This document shows, piece by piece, positions 1 through 6,866 of a stretch of DNA of 6,969 nucleotides (positions are counted from its first letter, which is position 1; the number at the start of each line of letters is the position of its first letter). Position numbers and translations under genes: made by a program. Below the pieces are notes generated by a model. That model was not told the origin of the DNA. It saw only the letters and a list, made by a program, of their open reading frames with translations, and did no database searches. Location: NCBI GenBank assembly GCA_027625125.1, contig JAQBXG010000089.1, positions 1 to 6,969 of the forward strand. Direction: 5' to 3'. Source of the DNA: Pseudomonadota bacterium (GTDB lineage: Bacteria > Pseudomonadota > Alphaproteobacteria > UBA2966 > CAIVPW01).

Positions 1-532
1 CTTCTTCATCGGCAAAGTCGATCGCCGCCTCCACCTGCGCCAGCGCCCGCAGCAGCCGTGCCCGCCAGCCTTCGAGCAGACGCCCGAGCTCGCCGTCGAG
101 CTGCCGGGCCGCCTGCCGCCGCTGCCCGTCGGTCTCGGCCGCGATCAGGTCGGCAATCGCCTCCACCTGGGTCAAGTCCAGTTTGCCGCTGGCGAACGCC
201 CGCCGCGTGAACTCCCCCGCCGCGGCCATCCGCAGCCCCGGCACCGCCGCCAGCGCCCGATACAGCGCCTGCACGACCGCAACCCCGCCATGGACATGGA
301 ACTCCGCGACATCCTCGCCGGTGGCGCTCGCCGGGCCGGGAAACCACAACGCCAGTCCGTGGTCGATGGCGCCGCCGTCGGCGTCCCGCAGCACGGCGGC
401 GTGGGCCAGGCGCGGGGCCGGCCGGTGTCCCAGAACCGCGTCGAGGGCAGCCCCGGCGCGCGGTCCCGATACCCGCACGACGGCGATTCCGGCTCGCCCG
501 CGGCCGCTGGACAATGCGTAGATCGTGCTCAC
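1..532 (-). CDS. mnmE: tRNA uridine-5-carboxymethylaminomethyl(34) synthesis GTPase MnmE (TrmE), N-terminal part, cut by window edge
   Basis: MnmE works with MnmG in the cytoplasm to build the (carboxymethyl)aminomethyl group on U34 of certain tRNAs. The first 177 codons are visible; the full protein is usually about 430–460 residues, so the G domain with its Walker motifs lies off the left edge. The N-terminal tetrahydrofolate-binding domain is clear: STIYALSSGRGRAGIAVVRV at residues 2–21, TGEDVAEFHVHGG at 71–83 and GEFTRRAF at 106–113. KLDLTQVEAIADLI (117–130) then leads into the helical domain. The GTG start at 532–530 is chosen because the family alignment begins there and AAGGA lies six bases upstream. 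The GTG overlaps the ferredoxin stop as GTGA, implying translational coupling. Identity is certain from the motifs; only the remainder of the gene is unseen. Confidence 0.97.
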   Translation of the reverse strand, partial: MSTIYALSSGRGRAGIAVVRVSGPRAGAALDAVLGHRPAPRLAHAAVLRDADGGAIDHGLALWFPGPASATGEDVAEFHVHGGVAVVQALYRALAAVPGLRMAAAGEFTRRAFASGKLDLTQVEAIADLIAAETDGQRRQAARQLDGELGRLLEGWRARLLRALAQVEAAIDFADEE

Positions 533-870
533 TCCGTGTCCTTGGCCGCCTTCGGCGGCATGCGCAGCCGCGCGACCGGCTTGCCGCTGACAATATGGGA
601 TTCGAGGATCTCGTCGATCTCCGCCTCCGTGGTCGCCGTATACCAGACACCCTCGGGGTAGACGACGATCGACGGGCCATGCTCGCAACGGTCGAGACAG
701 CCGGCAAGGTTGACGCGCACGTCGTCGAGTCCCAGTTTCTTCGCCTGCGCCTTCATGTAGTTGCGCAGCCGCACGCTCCCCTTCGCATGGCAGCACCCGC
801 GCGGATCGTCCTCCGGCCGCTGATTCGTGCAGACAAAGACGTGACAGCGAAAAACCTGTTCGTCGGTCAT
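529..870 (-). CDS. Thioredoxin-like [2Fe-2S] ferredoxin domain protein
   Basis: A 113-residue cytoplasmic protein of the (2Fe-2S) ferredoxin family with a thioredoxin-like fold, relatives of which include NuoE-like domains and the clostridial/Azotobacter type ferredoxins. Cysteines at 14, 26 or 27, 58 and 62 give the expected C-x(11–12)-C ... C-x3-C cluster pattern; the second pair is in LAGCLDRCEHGPSIVVYPEG (55–74), which is highly typical. Cys9 and the Cys26/Cys27 doublet are extra. It has no signal peptide or membrane segment and presumably transfers electrons; the partner is not shown by the sequence. The ATG at 870–868 is preferred over an in-frame ATG 15 codons upstream, because GGGAG sits five bases before it and the upstream start would overlap the divergent gene. 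Its stop overlaps the mnmE start, so the two are probably co-translated. Confidence 0.92.
   Translation of the reverse strand: MTDEQVFRCHVFVCTNQRPEDDPRGCCHAKGSVRLRNYMKAQAKKLGLDDVRVNLAGCLDRCEHGPSIVVYPEGVWYTATTEAEIDEILESHIVSGKPVARLRMPPKAAKDTE
530..543 (-). promoter_or_regulatory. Ribosome binding site and GTG start of mnmE inside the ferredoxin 3' end
   Basis: On the minus strand AAGGA is followed by six bases and then GTG, the mnmE start, and GTGA contains both the mnmE start and the ferredoxin stop TGA (531–529). The Shine–Dalgarno match decides the GTG start and supports coupled translation of the two genes. Confidence 0.75.
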
Positions 871-889
871 AGGATCTCCCGGAACCGCA
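871..889. other. 19-base divergent intergenic gap between ferredoxin and DUF255 genes
   Basis: The gap carries GGGAG on the minus strand (880–876), five bases before the ferredoxin ATG. On the plus strand it carries only a weak GGA (881–883), six bases before the DUF255 ATG. There is no room for a promoter here; I found no convincing -35/-10 pair for either direction in the flanking coding sequence. Confidence 0.7.
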
Positions 890-2911
890 ATGAGCAACGC
901 CCTCGCGCACGCCACCAGCCCCTATCTGTTGCAGCACCGCGACAATCCCGTCGACTGGGTGCCGTGGGGGGACGCGGCGTTCGCCCGCGCCGGGGCCGAG
1001 GATAAACCGATCCTGCTCAGCATCGGCTACGCCGCCTGCCATTGGTGCCATGTCATGGCCCACGAAAGCTTCGAAGACAAGGCGACGGCCCGGCTGATGA
1101 ACGAGAACTATGTTTGCGTCAAGGTCGACCGCGAGGAACGGCCGGACCTGGACCAGGTGTACCAGACCGCGCTCGCCGCGATGGAGGGCCAGGGCGGCTG
1201 GCCGTTGACGATGTTTCTGACCCCGGACGGCGCGCCGTTCTGGGGCGGCACCTATTTTCCGCCGGACGCGCGCTGGGGCCGCCCCGGCTTTCCCGACGTG
1301 CTGCTGCGCATCGCCGAGCTGTATCGCACCCAGCCCGAACAGATCGCCGACACCGCCCGCCAGATGATCGGCGCCGTCACCGCGATGTCACAGCCGGTCG
1401 GCGGCGCCCGGCCCGAACTCTCGCCGGGGTTCCTCGACCGCGCGGCGGCGGCGTTGCTGCCGGCGATGGACACCGTTTACGGCGGCCTGAACGGAGCGCC
1501 GAAGTTTCCGCAACTGAGCGTTCTCGAATTGCTGTGGCGGGCGCATCTGCGTGGCGAGGCCGCCGCCGGCGACGCCGTCCGTCTCGCCCTCGACCGCATG
1601 TGCCAGGGCGGCATCTACGACCATCTGGGCGGCGGGTTCGCTCGCTACGCGGTCGACGAGACCTGGCTGGTGCCGCACTTCGAAAAGATGCTGTACGACA
1701 ATGCGCAGTTCATCGCCCTCTTGACCCAGGTCTGGCGCAAGACCCGAAGCCCGTTGTATGCGGCCCGCGTCGCCGAGACGGTGGCGTGGGCGCTGCGCGA
1801 AATGCGCGACGACAGCGGCGCGTTCGTATCGTCGTTCGACGCCGACTCCGACGGCGAGGAAGGGCGGTTCGCGGTCTGGACCGCCGACGAGATCGCCAAT
1901 GTGCTTGGCGACCGCGCCGCCCCGTTCTGCGCCGCCTATGGCGTGCTGCCCGACGGCAATTGGGAAGGCGTCAACATCCTGCACCGCTCGGGCCAGGCGT
2001 TCGCGTCGCCCGTCGACGAAGCCCCGTTCGCGGCCGACCGCGCGGCGCTGCTGGCGGTGCGTGGCCGCCGTGTGCCCCCGGCCCGCGACGACAAGGCGCT
2101 GGCGGACTGGAACGGGTTGATGATCGCCGCCCTGGTCGAGGCCGCGACCGCGTTCGAAAACCCCGAATGGCTGGCGGCGGCCGAAAACGCCTTTGCCGCC
2201 GTACGCGCCAGCCACGGCGACGGCGACCGGCTTGCGCACGCCGCATGTGGCGGGGTCGCCGGCGACCTGGGTTTCCTCGACGACTACGCGGCGATGGCGC
2301 GGGCCGCGCTGGCGCTGTTCGAGGCGACCGGCGACGGGGCGCATCTGGCCCGCGCACGGGCGTGGGCAGCGGAACTTGACCGGCGCTTCGGCGATCCCCA
2401 ATCGGGCGGATACTTCTTCGCTGCCACCGACGGCGATGCGCGGCTGTTGGTGCGGCCGCGCCACGCCCACGATTCGGCCCAGCCGTCCGGCAACGCCCTG
2501 GCGGCCGAGGTGCTGGCGCGGTTGTACTGGCTCGAAGGCGACGATGAGGTGCGCGACCGCGCCGAGGCGGTGTTCGACGTCTTCGCCGCCGACGCGGCGC
2601 GGAACCCGGCCGCGCTCGCGGCGCTGCTGAATGCATGGGACGTCCTCGCCGGCGCGGTGCAGATCGTCGTGGTCGGCCGCCGCGGCGACGACGCCACTGA
2701 CGCGCTGGTGCGGGCGGCGTTTGCGCTGCCGACGCCGAACAGGCTGTTGCGCGTGATCGCGCCGGGCGAGCCGTTGCCGCCCGACCATCCCGCCACCGGC
2801 AAGATGCAGGTCGACGGCGGGGCCGCCGCCTATGTATGTGTTGGGCCGGTGTGCGCCGCGCCGGTGGTCGCAGCGGCGGCGCTGGCGGCGGCATGGGAGC
2901 AGGTACGATGA
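890..2911 (+). CDS. DUF255 / SPATA20-like (YyaL-type) thioredoxin domain-containing protein
   Basis: A 673-residue protein of the conserved family that includes Bacillus YyaL and animal SPATA20; full length, since relatives are about 670–700 residues. The N-terminal thioredoxin-fold domain has the family signature NPVDWVPW (19–26) and a CHWC redox-type motif at 50–53 within GYAACHWCHVMAHESF. The rest is an alpha/alpha-toroid resembling GlcNAc 2-epimerase and six-hairpin glycosidases, with conserved blocks NGAPKFPQ (201–208), GGIYDHLGGGF (240–250), HFEKMLYDN (263–271), FDADSDGEEG (316–325) and DDKALADWNGL (400–410). No signal peptide or membrane segment is seen, so it is probably cytoplasmic. 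The reaction and substrate are not established for the family. It is the first gene of the plus-strand unit, and its TGA overlaps the ogt ATG. Confidence 0.96.
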   Translation: MSNALAHATSPYLLQHRDNPVDWVPWGDAAFARAGAEDKPILLSIGYAACHWCHVMAHESFEDKATARLMNENYVCVKVDREERPDLDQVYQTALAAMEGQGGWPLTMFLTPDGAPFWGGTYFPPDARWGRPGFPDVLLRIAELYRTQPEQIADTARQMIGAVTAMSQPVGGARPELSPGFLDRAAAALLPAMDTVYGGLNGAPKFPQLSVLELLWRAHLRGEAAAGDAVRLALDRMCQGGIYDHLGGGFARYAVDETWLVPHFEKMLYDNAQFIALLTQVWRKTRSPLYAARVAETVAWALREMRDDSGAFVSSFDADSDGEEGRFAVWTADEIANVLGDRAAPFCAAYGVLPDGNWEGVNILHRSGQAFASPVDEAPFAADRAALLAVRGRRVPPARDDKALADWNGLMIAALVEAATAFENPEWLAAAENAFAAVRASHGDGDRLAHAACGGVAGDLGFLDDYAAMARAALALFEATGDGAHLARARAWAAELDRRFGDPQSGGYFFAATDGDARLLVRPRHAHDSAQPSGNALAAEVLARLYWLEGDDEVRDRAEAVFDVFAADAARNPAALAALLNAWDVLAGAVQIVVVGRRGDDATDALVRAAFALPTPNRLLRVIAPGEPLPPDHPATGKMQVDGGAAAYVCVGPVCAAPVVAAAALAAAWEQVR

Positions 2912-3363
2912 CCGGAAAATTCGTCTACGCCTCGTCGGTCGGCTTCCTGCATATTGAAGAGAACGAGCACGGCGTTACGTCGGTGTCCTGGAAGGGACCG
3001 CCGGCGCGCAATCCGTATTCGCCGAACCAGCAAAAGGTCCAGGTCTGGCTCGAGGACTATTTCCAGGGGCATTTCCGGCCGCCGGATTTCGCCCTCGCAT
3101 CCACCGGAACGCCGTTCCGCATGCAGGTGTGGCAATTGCTGTTGCAGGTCCCGGCCGGCCAGGTCACATCGTACGGCGAGCTCGCGAAGGCGCTGGATAC
3201 GTCACCGCGGGCGATCGGCGGCGCTTGCCGCGCCAATCCGGTGCCGATTCTGGTGCCGTGCCATCGGGTCGTCGCGTCGGACGGCTCGCTCGGCGGCTAC
3301 TCCGGCGGCAAGGGCCTTGAGACAAAGGCCAGGCTGTTGCGCCACGAGGGCGTGCTGACATGA
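2908..3363 (+). CDS. ogt: Methylated-DNA–[protein]-cysteine S-methyltransferase (MGMT/Ogt)
   Basis: A 151-residue suicide DNA-repair protein that moves alkyl groups from O6-alkylguanine (and O4-alkylthymine) to its own cysteine. The acceptor is Cys118 in PVPILVPCHRVV (111–122). The helix-turn-helix with the base-flipping arginine is in SPRAIGGACRANP (99–111), and the entry motif RMQVWQLLLQVPAGQVTSYG spans 71–90. The Cys in PCHR argues against an alkyltransferase-like (ATL) protein, which lacks it. There is no Ada-type phosphotriester domain, so it is the stand-alone form. Two in-frame ATGs exist (2893 and 2908). The second is chosen because it makes an ATGA overlap with the preceding stop and is preceded by GGGAG and AGG. 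It is probably cotranscribed and translationally coupled with the DUF255 gene; no Ada operator can be recognised. Confidence 0.96.
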   Translation: MTGKFVYASSVGFLHIEENEHGVTSVSWKGPPARNPYSPNQQKVQVWLEDYFQGHFRPPDFALASTGTPFRMQVWQLLLQVPAGQVTSYGELAKALDTSPRAIGGACRANPVPILVPCHRVVASDGSLGGYSGGKGLETKARLLRHEGVLT

Positions 3364-3383
3364 GCGCCAGGCCGTGGCGATAA
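3360..3383 (+). other. Seven-codon mini-frame bridging ogt stop and the TPR–sulfotransferase start
   Basis: An ATG at 3360 overlaps the ogt stop as ATGA and opens MSARPWR followed by TAA at 3381. It spans the GTG start (3374) of the next gene in a different frame. It could be chance, or a reinitiation device that delivers ribosomes to the GTG. No protein function is implied. Confidence 0.2.
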
Positions 3384-5449
3384 CCGCGGCGGCCTCGCCG
3401 CTCGGCCGCGCCCGCTCGGCGCTCGCGGAAGGGAATCTGCGCGAGGCCCAGATCGCCTGCCGCCAGGTGCTGACCCGCAATCCGCGACACGGCGAGGCGC
3501 TGTTCCTGCTTGGCGTCGTCGCGATGCAGGCAAAGGACGCGAAGGCCGCGGCAGATCTGTTTCGGCGCGCGATCGCCGCCGAACCGAAGCACGCCGATGC
3601 CCATATGAATCTGGGCATCGCGCTCAACCTGCTCGGCAGGAAGGGCGACGGACGCGAGGCGCTGGAAACGGCGGCCAAACTCAAACCGAATTCGCCGCAG
3701 ATTCAGTACAACCTGGGCCTGGCCGAAATGGAATCCGGCCGACACGACCAGGCGCTCGCCCATTTCCGCAAGGCGGCCCGGGCCGCCCCGCGCGACGCCA
3801 CCGTACTCGGCGCCCTCGGCGTCTTGCAGATGCAGATGGGACAGGCCAGGGACGGCGTGCGGACACTGAAGAAGGCGGCGGCCGTGTTACCGCATCGCGC
3901 TTCGGCGTTTCGCAATCTCGGCACGGCGTTGCAATCGGTCGGCGATGCCGACGCAGCGGTCGAAGCGTTTGCGAAGGCGCGCGCACTCGCCCCCGACGAT
4001 GCGGCGACAAAGGTGCTCGCGGCATCGGCGTTGGCCCAGGTGCGCCGCACGTTCGAAGCGCTGCCGCTGTTTCGCGAGGCGCTGCAGGAAAAGCCGGAAA
4101 TCCCCGGCGGCGCCAACAACTACGGGCTGGCGCTGAAGGCGGACCTCCGGTTCGACGAGGCTGTGGCGGAGTTCCGCAAGGCGGCGGCGGCACGTCCCGG
4201 CGACGCCCGCGTCGCCTCCAACCTCGCCGACGCTCTGGTCCTTGCGGGCAACGCCGGCGAGGCGATCCTGGTACTGAAGGCATTGCCGGAGTCCCGCGAC
4301 CGCGACCACGTCGCCAACCAGATCGCGAATATCCAGGAACGCCAGGGGCGGTTCGACGACGCAGCGGCTACGTTCGAGGAAGTGCTGCACCGGAACCCCG
4401 AAAACGTCTGGGCGCTGGCCGGGCTGGTCGACAACCGCGGCCGCGAACTCTCGCCGGCGCGGGAACAGACTCTGGCGGATCTGGTCGCCCGCGGTGATTT
4501 GCCTGACCGCGAACAGATACGGGCAGCGTTCGCGCTTGGCCACCTGCACGACCGGCGGGGCGATTTCGACGCCGCGTTCGCGCACTTCGCGGCCGGCAAC
4601 CGCGTCCGCGTGCGCGCCCAGCCGTTCGACATCGGCGCGCATATCCGCCGCGTCACCGAATTGATCAAGACGTATTCGCCGGCGCTGTTGGCGCGCGCGC
4701 CGGACCTCGCGACCAAATCGGAGCTGCCGGTGTTCGTCGTCGGCATGCCGCGCTCGGGCGCGACACTGGTCGAGCGCATGCTGGCCGCGCACCCCGACGC
4801 ATTCGGCGCCGGTGAGTTCCATGACCTGTTCGTGTTGCGCCGCAATTTGCCGTATGCCGGCTCCGGCGGGTCATATCCGTCGTGCGTTGCGAAGCTTTCC
4901 CGCGAGCATGTCGCGCCATTGGCGGAATGGCTGCTGGCGCGCCGACGCGCACTCGCGCCGCAAGCGCTGCGCGTCGTCGACAAAACGCCCGATCACGTGT
5001 TCGATGTCGGCCTGGCGGCGCTGTTGGTCGCGCCGCTACGAGTCATTCATTGCGAACGCGACGTGCGGGATACGTGCCTGTCGATCTTCACGAACACCGT
5101 CGGCGGACAACACGGCTATGCGGGGGATCTCAAGACCCTGGGCGCCTGGGCCGCCCACGTTTCGCGGTTGATGCGCCACTGGCAAGCGTGCTTGCCGATC
5201 CGGACCGTTGCCTATGAACAACTGGTGCGGAACCCGGTCGCTACGGCGCGGCAATTGGCGCACGACGCCGGTCTGCACTGGAACGATGCGGTGCTGGACT
5301 TCCGCACTTCGGATCAAACGGTCGCGACAGCATCGCGCTGGCAGGTGCGGCAACTGTTGACGACTCAGGCGATCGGGCGCTGGAAGAATTACGCGGCGTA
5401 TCTGGCGCCGCTCGAACGGGCGCTGGAGGAATTCGGCGAAGCGGACTAG
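3374..5449 (+). CDS. TPR-repeat protein fused to a C-terminal PAPS-type sulfotransferase domain
   Basis: A 691-residue two-part protein. Residues of about 10–350 form roughly ten tetratricopeptide repeats (e.g. HADAHMNLGIALNLLGRKGD and the AEPKHADA-type turns), a protein-binding superhelix. A linker with FALGHLHDRRGDFDAAFAHF, typical of this architecture, follows. The sulfotransferase domain starts near residue 453: the 5'-phosphosulfate loop is VVGMPRSGAT (455–464), and the 3'-phosphate-binding motif is RDVRDTCLS (562–570), with the conserved Arg and Ser. The architecture matches Sulfotransfer_3-type proteins related to tyrosylprotein sulfotransferase. The likely donor is PAPS; the acceptor is unknown and no signal peptide or membrane helix is seen. 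The GTG at 3374 is the first usable start after the in-frame stop at 3356. It lies ten bases after ogt, probably in one operon. No sulfate-activation genes are nearby. Confidence 0.93.
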   Translation: MAITAAASPLGRARSALAEGNLREAQIACRQVLTRNPRHGEALFLLGVVAMQAKDAKAAADLFRRAIAAEPKHADAHMNLGIALNLLGRKGDGREALETAAKLKPNSPQIQYNLGLAEMESGRHDQALAHFRKAARAAPRDATVLGALGVLQMQMGQARDGVRTLKKAAAVLPHRASAFRNLGTALQSVGDADAAVEAFAKARALAPDDAATKVLAASALAQVRRTFEALPLFREALQEKPEIPGGANNYGLALKADLRFDEAVAEFRKAAAARPGDARVASNLADALVLAGNAGEAILVLKALPESRDRDHVANQIANIQERQGRFDDAAATFEEVLHRNPENVWALAGLVDNRGRELSPAREQTLADLVARGDLPDREQIRAAFALGHLHDRRGDFDAAFAHFAAGNRVRVRAQPFDIGAHIRRVTELIKTYSPALLARAPDLATKSELPVFVVGMPRSGATLVERMLAAHPDAFGAGEFHDLFVLRRNLPYAGSGGSYPSCVAKLSREHVAPLAEWLLARRRALAPQALRVVDKTPDHVFDVGLAALLVAPLRVIHCERDVRDTCLSIFTNTVGGQHGYAGDLKTLGAWAAHVSRLMRHWQACLPIRTVAYEQLVRNPVATARQLAHDAGLHWNDAVLDFRTSDQTVATASRWQVRQLLTTQAIGRWKNYAAYLAPLERALEEFGEAD
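5446..5449. other. Shared CTAG: overlapping stop codons of convergent TPR–sulfotransferase and rho
   Basis: The plus-strand gene stops at TAG 5447–5449 and rho stops at TAG on the minus strand (5448–5446). The self-complementary CTAG therefore ends both genes, a four-base tail-to-tail overlap. No hairpin followed by a T-run is visible on either strand just beyond it, so neither transcript has an obvious intrinsic terminator here. Confidence 0.9.
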
Positions 5450-6708
5450 CCGTTCATCGATTCGAAGAACTCGTCGTTGTTCTTTGTGTTCTTCAATTTG
5501 CCGAGCAGAAACTCCATGCCGTCGACGACGCCCATCGGCATCAGGATGCGGCGCAACACCCACATCTTCGACAGCGTGCCCTTGTCGACCAGCAGCTCTT
5601 CCTTGCGGGTGCCCGACCGGGTGATGTCGATCGCCGGCCAGGTGCGCTTGTCGGACAACTTGCGATCCAGAATGATTTCGGAATTGCCGGTGCCCTTGAA
5701 CTCTTCAAAGATCACTTCGTCCATGCGGCTGCCGGTATCGATCAGCGCCGTCGCGACGATCGTCAGCGAACCGCCGTCCTCGATATTGCGGGCGGCGCCG
5801 AAGAACCGCTTCGGACGTTGCAACGCGTTGGCGTCGACGCCGCCGGTCAGCACCTTGCCCGACGACGGCACGACGGTGTTATAGGCGCGCGCCAGGCGCG
5901 TGATCGAATCGAGCAGGATCACGACATCGCGCTTGTATTCGACCAGGCGCTTGGCCTTGGCGATCACCATTTCGGCGACCTGCACGTGACGGCTGGCCGG
6001 TTCATCGAATGTCGAACTGACGACTTCGCCTTTGACCGAACGCTTCATGTCGGTGACTTCTTCGGGACGCTCGTCGATCAGCAGAACGATCAGATACACA
6101 TCGGGGTGATTGATCGAAATGGAATGGGCGATGCTTTGCAGCATCATCGTCTTGCCGGTCCGCGGCGGCGCGACGATCAAGCCGCGCTGGCCTTTGCCCA
6201 ACGGCGTAATCAGATCGACGATGCGATCGGTGCGGTCGCGTTTCTTGTCGCCGTTGTCCTCGACCTCCATCTTCAGCATCTGTTCGGGGTACAACGGCGT
6301 CAGATTGTCGAAATTGACCTTGTGGCGCACCGCCTCCGTCTCTTCGAAATTGATGCTCTTGACCCTGAGCAGCGCGAAGTACCGCTCGCCCTCCTTCGGG
6401 GCGCGGATTTCGCCCTCGACGGTGTCGCCGGTCCGCAGCGCAAATCTGCGCACCTGGCTGGGGCTGACATAGATGTCGTCGGGGCCGGGCAGGTAGTTCG
6501 ATTCCGGCGAACGCAGAAAGCCGAATCCGTCCTGCAAAATCTCCAGCACGCCGACGCCGGTGATCTCGACGTTTTCGTCCGCGAGCTGTTTCAGGATCGC
6601 GAACATCATGTCCTGCGTGCGCAGCGAGTTCGCGTTCTCAACGTTGTGCGCCTCGGCAAACGCGAGAAGTTCGGTCGGAGACTTCAGCTTCAGTTCCTGG
6701 AGATTCAT
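5446..6708 (-). CDS. rho: Transcription termination factor Rho
   Basis: Rho is a hexameric RNA-dependent ATPase/translocase that releases RNA polymerase from untranslated transcripts. The product is 420 residues, close to the 419 of E. coli Rho. Visible parts: the N-terminal helical domain; the cold-shock-like RNA-binding domain with DGFGFLR (60–66); Walker A APPRTGKT (180–187); LLIDERPEEV (209–218) with the catalytic Glu and Arg-valve region; Walker B VILLDSI (263–269); the Q-loop around PSSGKVLTGGVDAN (281–294); the R-loop GTGN (339–342); and the arginine-finger region RSGTRKEE (364–371). The ATG at 6708–6706 is chosen because the protein aligns from MNLQELKLKS; a longer Arg-rich frame upstream does not look like Rho. 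The ribosome site is weak (GAG about eight bases upstream). The gene looks less GC-rich than its neighbours, as expected for a conserved, highly expressed gene. Confidence 0.99.
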   Translation of the reverse strand: MNLQELKLKSPTELLAFAEAHNVENANSLRTQDMMFAILKQLADENVEITGVGVLEILQDGFGFLRSPESNYLPGPDDIYVSPSQVRRFALRTGDTVEGEIRAPKEGERYFALLRVKSINFEETEAVRHKVNFDNLTPLYPEQMLKMEVEDNGDKKRDRTDRIVDLITPLGKGQRGLIVAPPRTGKTMMLQSIAHSISINHPDVYLIVLLIDERPEEVTDMKRSVKGEVVSSTFDEPASRHVQVAEMVIAKAKRLVEYKRDVVILLDSITRLARAYNTVVPSSGKVLTGGVDANALQRPKRFFGAARNIEDGGSLTIVATALIDTGSRMDEVIFEEFKGTGNSEIILDRKLSDKRTWPAIDITRSGTRKEELLVDKGTLSKMWVLRRILMPMGVVDGMEFLLGKLKNTKNNDEFFESMNG

Positions 6709-6763
6709 TGCGTGCTCAATGTTGTCGGAATTGTTTCTGGAAGCAGAACGTCGCAGAACCGGC

Positions 6764-6800
6764 GCCCGAAGGGCCACGTGCCGCCGCCGCCGACGGCGGC
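6764..6800 (-). repeat. Two adjacent GC hairpins in the rho leader, with (CCG)n tract
   Basis: GCCGCC-GAC-GGCGGC (6786–6800) has a 6-bp stem next to a CCG triplet run (6781–6791); GCCC-GAA-GGGC (6764–6774) has a 4-bp stem. Both lie 55–95 bases before the rho start. Neither is followed by a T-run on either strand, so I do not call them terminators; they could shape the leader RNA. Confidence 0.4.
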
Positions 6801-6842
6801 AATGTCTGGACAACGAAGCGGGCTTGGGGGGAAAGGCAACAA
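6801..6842 (-). promoter_or_regulatory. C-rich, G-poor leader stretch, candidate Rho utilisation (rut) site
   Basis: In the rho transcript these 42 bases contain 16 C and 7 G, with YC dinucleotides, a CCCCCC run and little self-pairing, flanked by GC-rich hairpins. Rho prefers such C>G, unstructured RNA, and rho autoregulation by premature termination is known in E. coli and reported in Caulobacter. The role here is inferred from composition only. Confidence 0.3.
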
Positions 6843-6866
6843 TGGCCCGCTCGGCAAGTACGATCC

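Noticed and set aside
868..915. Longer ferredoxin start 15 codons upstream
   Set aside because: It would run into the divergent DUF255 gene and lacks the GGGAG ribosome site seen before the ATG at 870.
1042..2379. Arg-rich plus-strand frame (445 codons) inside the DUF255 gene
   Set aside because: Out-of-frame reading of the real gene, with over-abundant Arg and no recognisable domain.
1388..2788. Long minus-strand open frame (466 codons) opposite the DUF255 gene
   Set aside because: Arg/Gln-rich composition typical of a shadow frame; the plus-strand frame carries all family motifs.
2893..2908. Earlier in-frame ATG for ogt at 2893
   Set aside because: It has a poorer ribosome site, and the ATG at 2908 makes the classic ATGA overlap with GGGAG upstream.
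6764..6800. GC hairpins before rho as intrinsic terminators
   Set aside because: No T-run follows either hairpin on either strand.
6706..6813. 35-residue N-terminal extension of Rho
   Set aside because: The extension is an Arg-run with no likeness to Rho, and the ATG at 6708 gives the usual 420-residue protein.
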